Of a stretch of DNA of 35,331 nucleotides, positions 7,382-16,188 are shown one piece after another. The position numbers and the translations under genes are program-made. The first letter of the stretch is position 1. Each line of letters starts with the position of its first letter. This DNA is from JBBQXY01 sp038209195. GTDB taxonomy: Bacteria > Chloroflexota > Ktedonobacteria > Ktedonobacterales > Ktedonobacteraceae. The DNA lies in NCBI GenBank assembly GCA_038209195.1, contig JBBQXY010000041.1:1-35331 (forward strand), written 5' to 3'. The notes beneath the pieces are model-generated. The model was not told the origin of the DNA. It ran no database searches and worked only from the letters and a program-made list of their open reading frames with translations.

Positions 7382-8089
7382 TCATTTCGCCAGTACCATG
7401 AGACTCTGTCCCCCTAATATCTGCGCCGCAGCATCTTCATTCATAGCAAACAGAAGCTTTCTCGGCAGTATCATGAGCCTTCTTCTGATTTCGGGTATGC
7501 CGCTTTTTGTTGGAAGGTCAATAGACCGTGTTGTATGGAAGTAGTCAAGCACTTCGTAACCAACACCCTTTAACATCTCGAGGGCGATATCCCTGGTAAA
7601 ATAGTGGATATGACCACGTTCCCGGCGCAGCTCGAGCAAACCGCCCCGGAAAAAAGATCTTATTGTCAGGTCCAGGGGAATATGAAATATTTTATATGAG
7701 CCTTTTGGTTGTATATCTCTCATAAAAGTAAAATAGTCTTCCACATGTTCAATGACATCAATCATCAAAATGAGATCAAAGAAGACATCTTTTTCTTGCC
7801 TGAAGTCGACCAGTTTAAACTGAAGCCGTTTATTGACCCTACTTTTGCAAAGCTCAAAAGCCTGTGGAGAAATTTCATATCCCCGGAACGTGCATTCATT
7901 ATTCATGCGCATCTGCAGTTGTTTTAATACCTCACCAGCACCGCATCCTACTTCGCAGATTGTTTTAGGCGCAATGTTGTTTCGCTGCATCATGCGAAAT
8001 ATTTGCCCTGCTATCCATGGGGATGATTCAACGTGCCAGGTTGGCCATTTCTCGAGATACTCGCCTGAAGTATACATTTCTTCAATCAT
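7382..8089 (-). CDS. SAM-dependent class I methyltransferase
   Basis: A 235-residue Rossmann-type methyltransferase. The SAM-binding loop is ICEVGCGAGEVLKQL near residue 45, an acidic residue ends the next strand (FRGYEIS), and the post-I motif LILMIDVIEHVEDY is typical of the Methyltransf_23 group. The later HYFTRDIALEMLKGVGYEV segment is common in glycan-cluster methyltransferases. The substrate is unknown; a sugar hydroxyl or lipid-linked intermediate is likely from context. A TAGGAGAGG ribosome binding site precedes the ATG. It lies upstream of gmd on the same strand (134 bases apart) and is divergent from the next glycosyltransferase. Confidence 0.85.
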   Translation of the reverse strand: MIEEMYTSGEYLEKWPTWHVESSPWIAGQIFRMMQRNNIAPKTICEVGCGAGEVLKQLQMRMNNECTFRGYEISPQAFELCKSRVNKRLQFKLVDFRQEKDVFFDLILMIDVIEHVEDYFTFMRDIQPKGSYKIFHIPLDLTIRSFFRGGLLELRRERGHIHYFTRDIALEMLKGVGYEVLDYFHTTRSIDLPTKSGIPEIRRRLMILPRKLLFAMNEDAAAQILGGQSLMVLAK

Positions 8090-8361
8090 TATTGCCTCTC
8101 CTAAATATTTCCCTACGTATCACTTCTTTCTAAACATGATACTTACCAATGCAAGTCTATCTCCCTCTTAGCTGGTAATGTTGCAAAGAGTTTCTCGTCA
8201 TTGCCAACCAGGTACAATTAACTTAGGGATACGAGCGAAGCGGTTTTGAAGGAACAGTATAATATACATGGAAACATAACAGTATTCTTTTGTTCCATCT
8301 TTAATTGCGCTAAAGAGCTGAATGGGTGGAAGACAGTGACAAATAGTGGAGGATTCTCAAT
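8090..8361. promoter_or_regulatory. Divergent intergenic region with a -10-like box
   Basis: This 272-base gap separates a leftward methyltransferase from a rightward glycosyltransferase, so promoters for both should lie here. On the plus strand a perfect TATAAT at 8258-8263 is followed by AT-rich sequence, but the -35 region (GCGAAG) is poor. GGAACA (8251-8256) and a TGTTCC about 40 bases further form a loose inverted repeat around it, which may be chance. No minus-strand promoter was convincing. Confidence 0.3.
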
Positions 8362-9618
8362 ATGCGCATTTTATTCGTAACCCCATACGTACCATCACGC
8401 ATTCGTACTAGACCGTTCAACCTGATCAAATCTCTCTCTACTACGCATGATATTTCCCTTGTTGCGCTGCTAGTTCAGGACTATGAGCGAGCAATGGTCA
8501 AGGACATAGAGAGCTACTGCACCTCGGTCGATCTGGTTCCTTTAACCAAATGGCAAGCGTATACCAATTGCTTGCGAGCTTTGCCAACGCTCACGCCATT
8601 ACGTGTGGCTTACTATCGCTCACCTGCGTTTGTAGCGCGTATCAAAGAGGTGATCTACAGACAAAAGATCGATGTGGTGCATGGAGAATTGATAAAGGTT
8701 GTGCCAGCCCTCAAAGCCGTGCTGGCACAAGAAAATATTCCTGTATGTTATGACTCGGTTGACTGTATTTCGTGGTTTCTGCAACAGCAGACAGAGGTGA
8801 CACGCAACCCGTTGAAGAAAGTTTTTGCCTATAGCGAACTACAGAAAATGCGTCGTTATGAACGGCGCGAACTGCCTGGTTTTGATCAAGTTGTAATCGC
8901 TTCCGCGTCTGACAAGGACCGATTGGGTAAAATCACGGGTCAGCCGCACAACATCCAGGTTGTGAGCAATGGCGTCGATACTAACTATTTTACCCCCAGA
9001 GCAGAGCTCCGAGTAGTAGATTCACTGGTTTTCAGTTCTAAATTAGACTACTTTCCCAATGCGCAGGCAATTCTCCATTTCTGTAAAAACACTTTGCCCC
9101 TGGTATGGCAGCAGCATCCACGGGTGCGTTTAACTATTGTTGGCAGTAACCCTCCGCCGCGAGTACTAGCGCTGGCTGCTGATTCACGTATTACGGTGAC
9201 AGGCTATGTGCCAGATATCCGTCCTTATCTAGGTACCGCTTCTGTTGCGCTTGCACCATTACTAGTGGCTGCTGGTAGGCAGAATAAAATACTGGAAGCA
9301 TTGGCTATGGGTACGCCGATAGTCACAACTCCACGTTGTGCCTCTGCTCTTGGTACACAGGACGGTATACATCTGCTGGTTGCTGAAGAACCTCAAGCAT
9401 GTGCCAATGGCATTGTGAAACTGTTGGATAATCCCCAGTTAGCTCAAAAAATGGGAACAGCCGGCCGCCAATTTGTCACTGAAAACTATAGTTGGGCTAT
9501 TGCCACCAATGCCCTCAATAGGCTCTACACTGCTACCATGGCCCAACCGGAGCAGCTGGAAGTAGCTGCCGATCTTGCCGGGATGGAAATGGCAGAACAA
9601 CATGCCTATAAAAGATAA
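8362..9618 (+). CDS. GT4-family glycosyltransferase
   Basis: A 418-residue GT-B glycosyltransferase that transfers a sugar from a nucleotide donor to the growing glycan. The N-terminus MRILFVTPYVPSRIRTRPFN and the central FSSKLDYFPNAQAILHF segment resemble the exosortase/EpsH-associated sugar transferase group. The donor-site region reads GRQNKILEALAMGTPIVTT near residue 308; the first Glu of the classic EX7E pair is replaced, which is common in this group. A GGAGG ribosome binding site precedes the ATG. It is followed 23 bases later by the Wzz/BY-kinase gene, so the three rightward genes form an operon. Donor and acceptor cannot be read from the sequence. Confidence 0.88.
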   Translation: MRILFVTPYVPSRIRTRPFNLIKSLSTTHDISLVALLVQDYERAMVKDIESYCTSVDLVPLTKWQAYTNCLRALPTLTPLRVAYYRSPAFVARIKEVIYRQKIDVVHGELIKVVPALKAVLAQENIPVCYDSVDCISWFLQQQTEVTRNPLKKVFAYSELQKMRRYERRELPGFDQVVIASASDKDRLGKITGQPHNIQVVSNGVDTNYFTPRAELRVVDSLVFSSKLDYFPNAQAILHFCKNTLPLVWQQHPRVRLTIVGSNPPPRVLALAADSRITVTGYVPDIRPYLGTASVALAPLLVAAGRQNKILEALAMGTPIVTTPRCASALGTQDGIHLLVAEEPQACANGIVKLLDNPQLAQKMGTAGRQFVTENYSWAIATNALNRLYTATMAQPEQLEVAADLAGMEMAEQHAYKR

Positions 9619-9641
9619 AAAATGATGAAAAGGAGCATAAT

Positions 9642-11345
9642 ATGACATTTGACCAATATTGGAATACCCTGCTAAAACGATGGAAACTGATTGTGTTCTG
9701 CTTTGTGGTGATAGGGCTAGGGACTTTCATCGGCTCTAAGCTTATGACTCCGATCTACCAATCGGCAGCAACCATCCGCATTTCTATCAGTGCGGGAACC
9801 AGCCAAGCGGACATCAGTAACTTGCTTGCCAGTGACCAGCTTGTTCAGACGGAGGCGCAGCTGGCTACCAGCTATCAAGTACTGAGCCAGGTGTCTACGC
9901 ACTATCAAGGTTTGTCAGTCGACGAACTCGCGAAAAATGTAACTTCGGTGGCTCAGTCTAATACACAACTTTTTCAGATTAATGTATCGGATTCGAGTCC
10001 ATCAAGGGCTGCCGCCCTGGCAAATGATATCGCCAGGACGTTGATTAAGCAGGAAAACCAGGTGAACCAGCAGATTAATGCTCAATCACAGCAGCAGATT
10101 AAGCAAGACCTCCAGCAAACGCAAAAGCAAATAGACAGCGTTTCAGCCCAATTGGCTGTACAAGGTAGCACTGCGCATATAAGTGCTCTTAACGCACAAT
10201 TGAGTGCCCTGCGCGAGCACTATACCCAGTGGCAATCACTATTAGCTCAGGTTGAGTTAACAGAGGCACAAAGTGGGAATACTCTGCGTGTAGCCCAACC
10301 AGCTCAACCAGCCTCAAGCCCTGTACGGCCCAATGTGCTCCTCAACACGGCTATCGGGCTACTAGTTGGCTTGCTCAACGGCCTCTTGCTAGCGATGCTG
10401 CTGGAGCAATTAGACACACGCATTCGCACTGAAGAGGCTCTTACCCATTTCATCGATTGGCCCATCCTGGCGAAGATTTGGAATGAAACTTCCTCGAAGA
10501 AGAATAAGAAGGACAAAAATAGGCTTGAGGAAGAGATGGTGAATCCACCTTCCCACAGCCCAAACGTTGAATCCTACCGTATTCTACGTACCAATATCGG
10601 CTTCTCAATGGTTGATAAGTCGCTTCATTCGATGATGGTGGTCAGCGCACAACCACAAGATGGGAAAAGCACTGTTGCGGCCAATCTCGCTATTTTCATG
10701 GCGAAGGCTGGAAAGAAAACGCTTCTTATTGACGCAGACTTGCGTCGTCCGACGCAGAGCAAGAAATTTCATTTGCCACCAGGCAAGAGTGGCTTAAGTA
10801 ATGCCATCGTCGCCTGTTCTCAGCTTCAGTTCGTTGCTTCTACGCCATTCATGAGGCAATCAAGTCAGCCGCTTTCCGCGAGTTTTTCTTTGGAGCCCTA
10901 CTTACACGCGGTAGATGTTCCAAACTTGCGCGTGATGCCTGCGGGGCCAATGCCGCCGAATCCACCCGAATTGCTTGACTCGAAAGCGATGGAACGCTTT
11001 TTCACGGCACTCGCTGGCAGCGGAGCAGAAGTAATCATTTTCGACACACCACCTTTCATCGGCCTGTCAGATGCGAGTATTCTCGCTTCCAAGGTTGATG
11101 GGGTACTCGTTGTGGTTGACATCACAACCGCGAACAAGAAGAACCTCAAGCAGATGAAGGCACTCCTGGTACAGTCGGGAAGCCGCGTGCTTGGCTGTAT
11201 CATGAACAAGCAACGCCAGCATCGCAATGACAATGCTTACTCCTACTACTATCAAGCTGAAGAAGAGGATGTGGTCAACGAGGATTTACAAAATAGCCAG
11301 GTTCCAGTTTCGCCAGCAACTGTGATGACATCAAGCCAGCGATGA
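9642..11345 (+). CDS. Wzz/BY-kinase fusion: polysaccharide co-polymerase and tyrosine autokinase
   Basis: The 567-residue inner-membrane protein controls chain length and export in Wzy-dependent systems. The N-terminal Wzz domain has a transmembrane helix at about 16-36, a Gln-rich coiled coil around 125-200 and a second helix at about 229-256. The cytoplasmic BY-kinase domain shows Walker A (QPQDGKST, near 336), Walker A' (LLIDADLRRPT, near 362) and Walker B (VIIFDTPPF, near 464). The C-terminus has a tyrosine cluster (AYSYYYQ, near 532) expected to be autophosphorylated. The stretch between Walker A' and Walker B looks longer than usual. AGGAG precedes the ATG. The cognate phosphatase gene follows directly. 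The single-chain form resembles proteobacterial Wzc rather than the split Gram-positive CapA/CapB. Confidence 0.93.
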   Translation: MTFDQYWNTLLKRWKLIVFCFVVIGLGTFIGSKLMTPIYQSAATIRISISAGTSQADISNLLASDQLVQTEAQLATSYQVLSQVSTHYQGLSVDELAKNVTSVAQSNTQLFQINVSDSSPSRAAALANDIARTLIKQENQVNQQINAQSQQQIKQDLQQTQKQIDSVSAQLAVQGSTAHISALNAQLSALREHYTQWQSLLAQVELTEAQSGNTLRVAQPAQPASSPVRPNVLLNTAIGLLVGLLNGLLLAMLLEQLDTRIRTEEALTHFIDWPILAKIWNETSSKKNKKDKNRLEEEMVNPPSHSPNVESYRILRTNIGFSMVDKSLHSMMVVSAQPQDGKSTVAANLAIFMAKAGKKTLLIDADLRRPTQSKKFHLPPGKSGLSNAIVACSQLQFVASTPFMRQSSQPLSASFSLEPYLHAVDVPNLRVMPAGPMPPNPPELLDSKAMERFFTALAGSGAEVIIFDTPPFIGLSDASILASKVDGVLVVVDITTANKKNLKQMKALLVQSGSRVLGCIMNKQRQHRNDNAYSYYYQAEEEDVVNEDLQNSQVPVSPATVMTSSQR

Positions 11346-11358
11346 GTGCGTGCAAAGC

Positions 11359-12072
11359 ATGATTGATACACATCTACATATTCTGCCTGGTGTTGATGAT
11401 GGGCCAGCGACAATCGAGGAAGCTTTAGCACTGGCCCGCCTGCTGGTACAAGAAGGCATTCACGCCGCGATTGCCACCCCGCATGCGAACGATGAATACC
11501 CTCGACTCCCTGTAGCCGAGATTCGTGTACGGGTCTCTGCCTTGCAGCAAGCACTTGACCGCTATGGTATACCGTTACGCCTCTTTGCCGGTCATGAGGC
11601 ACTGATCAAAGCGGGCCTGGTGGAGGATATCCAGGCAGGGCGGCTCGCGACGCTCAATGGCAGTTCATACCTCCTGCTAGAGCTGTGGAATAGTACCTGG
11701 CTTCCTGAAACGGAACAGGTGATTTTTGAACTACGGGCGCATGGGATCATTCCCATTATTGCCCATCCAGAGCGCTATCGTGCCATCCAGCAGGACCCGG
11801 CTCGACTTGCGGCTCTGCTTCAGCAGGGAGCAATAGCCCAGCTAACGGCAAGCAGCCTGGTTGGAATGCAAGGGAACACCACGCGTCGTTGTGCTGAAAC
11901 CTTGCTCAAAAAGGGCTTGATTCACTGTATTGCCTCGGATGCACATGGCCTACACAGGCGACCGCCGGGGGTAACTCGTGGTCTGCAACGCGCTGTAGAG
12001 CTAGTTGGCCAGGCTCGCGTTCATCAATTGACAGAGATACAACCGGCAGCAGTTGTCAACAATCAGCAGTAA
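11359..12072 (+). CDS. CpsB/YwqE-type tyrosine-protein phosphatase (PHP family)
   Basis: A metal-dependent PHP-domain phosphatase that should dephosphorylate the adjacent BY-kinase. The metal-binding start MIDTHLHILPGVDDGP is diagnostic for CpsB/CapC/YwqE. Later ligands are seen in IATPHAND, IAHPERYR and IASDAHGLHRRPP. It is 237 residues long. The ATG at 11359 matches the family start; an in-frame GTG at 11350 would add three residues. No clear ribosome binding site is seen, and it begins 14 bases after the kinase stop, so translation is probably coupled. Its stop codon lies inside the left 10-base direct repeat of a MITE-like element, so an insertion may have set the present gene end. Confidence 0.93.
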   Translation: MIDTHLHILPGVDDGPATIEEALALARLLVQEGIHAAIATPHANDEYPRLPVAEIRVRVSALQQALDRYGIPLRLFAGHEALIKAGLVEDIQAGRLATLNGSSYLLLELWNSTWLPETEQVIFELRAHGIIPIIAHPERYRAIQQDPARLAALLQQGAIAQLTASSLVGMQGNTTRRCAETLLKKGLIHCIASDAHGLHRRPPGVTRGLQRAVELVGQARVHQLTEIQPAAVVNNQQ

Positions 12073-12231
12073 TAACCAAGACATTTGGAGATAAGAAATC
12101 CCGTGAGCGGACTGGAGAGATGTCTTGGCTGCCATTCTGAGCGGAGCGAAGAATCTGGTTGCTGGCCGACCAGAGATTCTTCGCTCCGCTCAGAATGACA
12201 GCCCTTATCTCCAAATATCTGAGTAATAACC
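12068..12231. mobile_element. MITE/REP-like element with 10-bp flanking direct repeats
   Basis: AGTAATAACC occurs exactly at 12068-12077 and 12222-12231. Just inside are imperfect terminal inverted repeats (12078-12095 and 12204-12221, 16 of 18 matching, core ATTTGGAGATAAG). Inside these is a perfect 24-base inverted repeat (12133-12156 with 12174-12197, beginning CATTCTGAGCGGAGCG) around a 17-base loop. There is no coding potential. The layout, target duplication then terminal repeats then nested palindrome, is that of a non-autonomous transposable element, possibly moved in trans by a transposase elsewhere in the genome. The inner palindrome resembles REP-type sequences common in many large bacterial genomes. 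Confidence 0.6.
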
Positions 12232-12297
12232 TCAGGGTCTGTGCATTCTTGCTGAGAGGACCATGTTGGCAACCAGGGCGACAGTAAGGGCTCGGTC

Positions 12298-13767
12298 CTA
12301 TATTTTGACAGGTAAATCCGACATGGCAGCCTCGCGGTCCCAGTTGGGGATACTCAGTACTAATCCCAGGAAAATCCAGAGGTAGGACGTTTCCACAAAG
12401 GATGCTGTTCCGCCGCCGGAAGCTGTGGAGAAAACAAAGGGGCCGGTAAAGAAACTGGCAAAAAGCAACGCGGCATAATATCCCATATATGCCAGGGAGA
12501 TCGCTTTCCCTGTATCTGATACTGCTGTTTTGAAATGTCTGAGAGCTGTCCGTCCAATCATAATGATCACAAGGAGAAGACATACAAGGCCTTGTACTCC
12601 CATTTCCGCCAGCACTCCAAGGAACTGATTGTGAGCAACTCCTACAATTTCGGTTCCAAAGGTAAGATCAAAAAACTGGTAGTTCCCTGCGCCGACACCC
12701 ATATACGGACTGTGCTGCCAGATAGCAATAGCATCCTGCCAGATATTGATGCGGTCAGCTCCGTAGACTTTTGTCGGATCGAAGAAGCTTATGATTTCCG
12801 GGAAGAGGAGAAGCAGGAATAGCAAGATGATGAGCGGGAGGAGAAGCACGATTGGCCTCTTGAAGCGGAGCCAGAGGATGAACCAGATTGCTATAAGCAA
12901 TCCAATCCATGCCTCGCGCCCGAAAGTCATTATTGCTGCCGTGGCAAAGATACAGACGAGCAGTCCAAAAGCCAGGCGTGTCGCCTGCTTCCTCGTGTAG
13001 ATCATCTGACCGAGGGATAAACAGGCAAAAAGCACATTGAGCATTCCCAGGCTGCTCGAACTATCTCCGAAAACCTGTGGACGTTGGACGCCAAGGATCA
13101 CATCCTGTGAATAGAGATGGAGCGGTGCTGCAAAAATCGTTCCAAAGGCATAGATCAAACCAATCGCCAGGTAGGCTCTTATCATCCATCGAGCATCTCT
13201 CAATGTGCGAACCATTCCAGGAACGACGACGGTAAATAATGGCAGGCTGATGAGTAATGATACTTCGACGAGATTAACCAGTAAAAGCGGGACAGTAGAA
13301 TGCACGAACACGTAGTTGACGAGCGGGTCAGGAAACAGGTGTGAATACATGATAGACAGGAAACCTATAAACGCAAGGCATATCAGCGAAACCAGGATGC
13401 CTGTCTCCCCCCTCAAAGGTTCTACTTTGTGCTTAGATCCTGCCTTTCGCAGCAGCCAGATACCCACGATCAGGACAAAAAGTAGGTTCCCAATGTAGAG
13501 CCGTGACAGGATACCCGAACTACTCACTGCAAAGATAGTGGTTGGCCCAGCCACCAGGATGTAGAGAGGAAAAGCAAGGTCTAACTGTATGAAGAGCAAC
13601 AAAATCATGATCGCCGCTACACCTATCAACCCATAGATAGGATTCAGCGAGAAGGGGAAGATTTGCCCCACGCTCATCACAAAGCAGATTATTACTGTTG
13701 TACCTGTCACTAACAGTGACAGGCCCAGGGAGCGAGATGATTGGAAAGGAAACCTTTGTTGTGCCAT
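12298..13767 (-). CDS. O-antigen ligase / Wzy-type polymerase family membrane protein
   Basis: The 489-residue product has about ten to twelve transmembrane helices. It joins lipid-linked repeat units into polymer, or transfers the finished polymer, at the outer face of the membrane. The Wzy_C region is recognised by TFGREAWIGLLIAIW, then a large outside loop containing DRINIWQDAIAIWQHSPYMG, GAGNYQ and AHNQFLGVLAEMGVQGL. The ATG at 13767 is preferred, with AAGGAT seven bases upstream; a start at 13794 would add nine residues. It follows the GT4 gene closely on the same strand. Polymerase and ligase cannot be told apart from sequence; the flippase in the same locus favours a polymerase. Confidence 0.87.
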   Translation of the reverse strand: MAQQRFPFQSSRSLGLSLLVTGTTVIICFVMSVGQIFPFSLNPIYGLIGVAAIMILLLFIQLDLAFPLYILVAGPTTIFAVSSSGILSRLYIGNLLFVLIVGIWLLRKAGSKHKVEPLRGETGILVSLICLAFIGFLSIMYSHLFPDPLVNYVFVHSTVPLLLVNLVEVSLLISLPLFTVVVPGMVRTLRDARWMIRAYLAIGLIYAFGTIFAAPLHLYSQDVILGVQRPQVFGDSSSSLGMLNVLFACLSLGQMIYTRKQATRLAFGLLVCIFATAAIMTFGREAWIGLLIAIWFILWLRFKRPIVLLLPLIILLFLLLLFPEIISFFDPTKVYGADRINIWQDAIAIWQHSPYMGVGAGNYQFFDLTFGTEIVGVAHNQFLGVLAEMGVQGLVCLLLVIIMIGRTALRHFKTAVSDTGKAISLAYMGYYAALLFASFFTGPFVFSTASGGGTASFVETSYLWIFLGLVLSIPNWDREAAMSDLPVKI

Positions 13768-13797
13768 TATATCTATCCTTCTAGAAGCGAGCATGGC

Positions 13798-15030
13798 TCA
13801 ATTCTTGATTATCTCAGGAAGTTCGCTTTTTCTTATATATAGTTCAGCAGTTTGCTGTGCGGCATTGCACGCGGTCGAGCCAATTACTTCTGCATAGATC
13901 GCAAACAGTTGCGATGCTACCTCGGCCTGGCCGAAGCGGCTTTCTGCCTGGTTCTGCCCTTCATTTCCCATCCGTTGGCGTAAAGCAGGATCATCCAGGA
14001 GCGAGAGGAGTGCCTCTGCATACTTTGGAACATCACGGACATCCACGACACGGCCTGTGACTCCATCATCGATAATGCAGGGAAGGCCGGTGCCTATATG
14101 CGCTACGACCGAAACGCCAGCGGTCATTGCTTCCAGGAGTACCATGCCAAAACTCTCGACAAATGACGGGTGAGTTAAAACGGTTGCTGCGCGATAAGCA
14201 TCTCGGATAAACTCTGGCGTATTATCTTGTAGAATTTGTAAGTGATCAATAACGCCAAGTTCGGTTGCCAACTGTAGCAGTCGCTGACGGAACTCGGGTT
14301 CTGCTGGTTTGGATGGTCCGACAATTAAGAGCTTCGCCTCTGGAAAGCGTGCAATAATAGAGGGCATACACCGTATGGTGTACTCCCAACCCTTGCGCTC
14401 AATGAGCTGGCCTACTCCCAGGATGAGTGGATTGCCAGTTATTCCTGCATCGCGAAGTAAACTTCTAGCTTCGTTTTCAATTGTACTGGCGGCAAAGACC
14501 TCTGGTCGAGATACATGAGGGACAATGCGTAATCGCCCACGATGTACTCCCAGAGCGAGCAACTTTTTAGAAGTATACTCTGTGGATACGATAACTCGAT
14601 CACTTAGATTAAAGAAGAAACGACCGAGGGTTTTGTCATAGAGTGTACGCAGTGGGCGTTGGCGCGGATAGATATGAAAGTAGGGCGAAAAGATCACTCT
14701 GCGATGGCGTAAGCGAGCCAGCAGGATAGCCAGCTCGCTGCGCCCTTCTCCATAGCCATGGCAATGGATAATATCGGCATCAGTAGTGAGCAGTGCTTGA
14801 ATAAAAGGCCATGAAAATGGCCGCCCCTTGCGTACCCCTGCGGGGCAACGGCGCACTCGGATACCATCTATGATCTCGTCAGCAGGCTGGTTGCTGTCTA
14901 CCTGGAAGGTCAGCACTTCTGCTTTCCAGCCTCGTAAGATAGCCTCCCGTACCGGCCAGTAAAAATAATACATGTCAAAAGGGCGCATTACCGTATCTGG
15001 GAAGTTCCAGACTACCTGAAGTATTTTCAC
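13798..15030 (-). CDS. GT4-family glycosyltransferase
   Basis: A 410-residue GT-B enzyme. The N-terminal acceptor domain includes DADIIHCHGYGEG. The donor domain shows GVGQLIERKGWEYTIRCM and the EX7E motif ESFGMVLLE in a segment ending EAMTAGVSVVAH. Two GTG codons are adjacent at the start; the second (15030) has better spacing from the GAGGAGG ribosome binding site. It sits between a methyltransferase gene (60 bases upstream) and the polymerase/ligase gene, as part of the leftward polysaccharide block. The sugar transferred is unknown. Confidence 0.92.
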   Translation of the reverse strand: MKILQVVWNFPDTVMRPFDMYYFYWPVREAILRGWKAEVLTFQVDSNQPADEIIDGIRVRRCPAGVRKGRPFSWPFIQALLTTDADIIHCHGYGEGRSELAILLARLRHRRVIFSPYFHIYPRQRPLRTLYDKTLGRFFFNLSDRVIVSTEYTSKKLLALGVHRGRLRIVPHVSRPEVFAASTIENEARSLLRDAGITGNPLILGVGQLIERKGWEYTIRCMPSIIARFPEAKLLIVGPSKPAEPEFRQRLLQLATELGVIDHLQILQDNTPEFIRDAYRAATVLTHPSFVESFGMVLLEAMTAGVSVVAHIGTGLPCIIDDGVTGRVVDVRDVPKYAEALLSLLDDPALRQRMGNEGQNQAESRFGQAEVASQLFAIYAEVIGSTACNAAQQTAELYIRKSELPEIIKN

Positions 15031-15093
15031 CACTGCCTCCTCAACCCGTGAAATCGTCGCTCTTTATTTGGAACAGTATTGATTTTAAATGTT

Positions 15094-15795
15094 CTACTGA
15101 AATTCCCAACCCTTGTAAACAATGAAGGATTTGGTCAAACCCAGAAGCTTTTCCTTGTATATCTTTGCACCAGGGAAAAGGTCCTTTAGCTCTTTTTCTG
15201 TAAGGAGCCTGATTTCTTGCACTGCCCGCAAAGCTTCTTGCCTGTCTGGAATATTCCCCCTCCATCCCAAATTGAAATGAGTTACCAGGAATACTCTGAA
15301 GCTCACCGGAAGAAACTGGAAAAAAGGGAAAAGAAAGTGAGGTTCAAGAGGAAAGTACCGGTTAGGTGTCTGAACATAGAATCGATCTCCCACTCGTTGC
15401 ACTTCATCAGCCATTTGGCGCTGTTGAGCGAACGAGCCTACATGCTCTATGACTGAATTCGAGAAGACGATTTGAAATTCTTTGTCCTTAAATTCTTGCA
15501 TATCTCTCGCATCGCCTGCCATACTTACCAACGTTGGATACGATACGTTGAAATGTGAAACATTGTACAGGGTGATCTTTAGATCATCATTAATGAGTCC
15601 CACTAGCTTCCAAAATGCTTGCGTACCACCAACGTCAAGTATGGTTAGCGGTTTCCTAAGCGGCGTAATGAGAGATTCAAAGTGTGCGATCCTTTTCTTG
15701 CGCATTCCTCTTGCAAATACGGCCTGAGCTTCGATTAATTTGCTTACGGGTGCGATTCCCGATTGGTGATTAGTATACTTATCCGTTGTCTCCAT
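15094..15795 (-). CDS. SAM-dependent class I methyltransferase
   Basis: A 233-residue Rossmann-type methyltransferase. The SAM-binding loop is degenerate, ILDVGGTQAFWKLVG near residue 52, and is followed by the post-I motif IVFSNSVIEHVGSFAQQ and the FYVQTPNRYFPLEPHF segment typical of glycan-locus methyltransferases. AGAGGGA precedes the ATG. It is upstream of the GT4 gene on the same strand and separated from the deacetylase by a 393-base gap, so it may start its own transcript. Substrate not recognisable; it is probably a sugar or lipid-linked glycan. Confidence 0.82.
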   Translation of the reverse strand: METTDKYTNHQSGIAPVSKLIEAQAVFARGMRKKRIAHFESLITPLRKPLTILDVGGTQAFWKLVGLINDDLKITLYNVSHFNVSYPTLVSMAGDARDMQEFKDKEFQIVFSNSVIEHVGSFAQQRQMADEVQRVGDRFYVQTPNRYFPLEPHFLFPFFQFLPVSFRVFLVTHFNLGWRGNIPDRQEALRAVQEIRLLTEKELKDLFPGAKIYKEKLLGLTKSFIVYKGWEFQ

Positions 15796-16188
15796 AACAT
15801 TCCCTCTTTAACAAAATCTAACAGCCTCGTCCTGTTATTACTGCCAGGCATAAATGTAACCTGATGATGACTTCGTATCCCCGAGCTGCATGACGACATT
15901 CCTATTGCATTTTCAATGTCCATATTAAGTGTTGCCAATGATCTCAATAGATAGAAACATAACACCTTCTTACATGATACTGATTGTTGCAAACGGATGA
16001 TAACAGCTCAATGATTTTATAAGGCATCAAAAGAGATGCCATACCGAATGTTGTGTAACGGTACATAGCAGAAAAGCCATGAAGCTAGGCCTGGGCAGGG
16101 TTTAGTATCTTCTCACTTTACGCCATTACACAACATTCGGTATGGTATCTATTTCTGGCTTGAGGAGTGAATCCAGAGGCCCACCTGA
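15796..16188. other. Intergenic gap carrying an inverted-repeat element
   Basis: This 393-base gap lies between a methyltransferase gene and the upstream deacetylase gene, both leftward. Its right part is occupied by the 117-base inverted repeat described separately. In the remaining AT-rich 15796-16033 no ORF with a ribosome binding site and no convincing promoter was seen, though a minus-strand promoter for the methyltransferase is expected here. Confidence 0.4.
16034..16150. repeat. 117-bp inverted-repeat element
   Basis: Two 28-base arms (16034-16061, beginning AGATGCCATACCGAATG, and 16123-16150) are complementary at 26 of 28 positions and enclose 61 bases with no coding potential. No target-site duplication was found. 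It starts 38 bases beyond the stop of the deacetylase gene. It may be a MITE-like element or a large terminator-like stem ending the four-gene operon. Confidence 0.55.

Noticed and set aside
12068..12231. The element as a simple bidirectional terminator
   Set aside because: The palindrome may still terminate transcription, but the exact 10-bp direct repeats and terminal inverted repeats are better explained by insertion.
15041..15265. 74-codon minus-strand frame overlapping the methyltransferase end
   Set aside because: It overlaps the well-supported methyltransferase in another frame and shows no start signal or recognisable motif.
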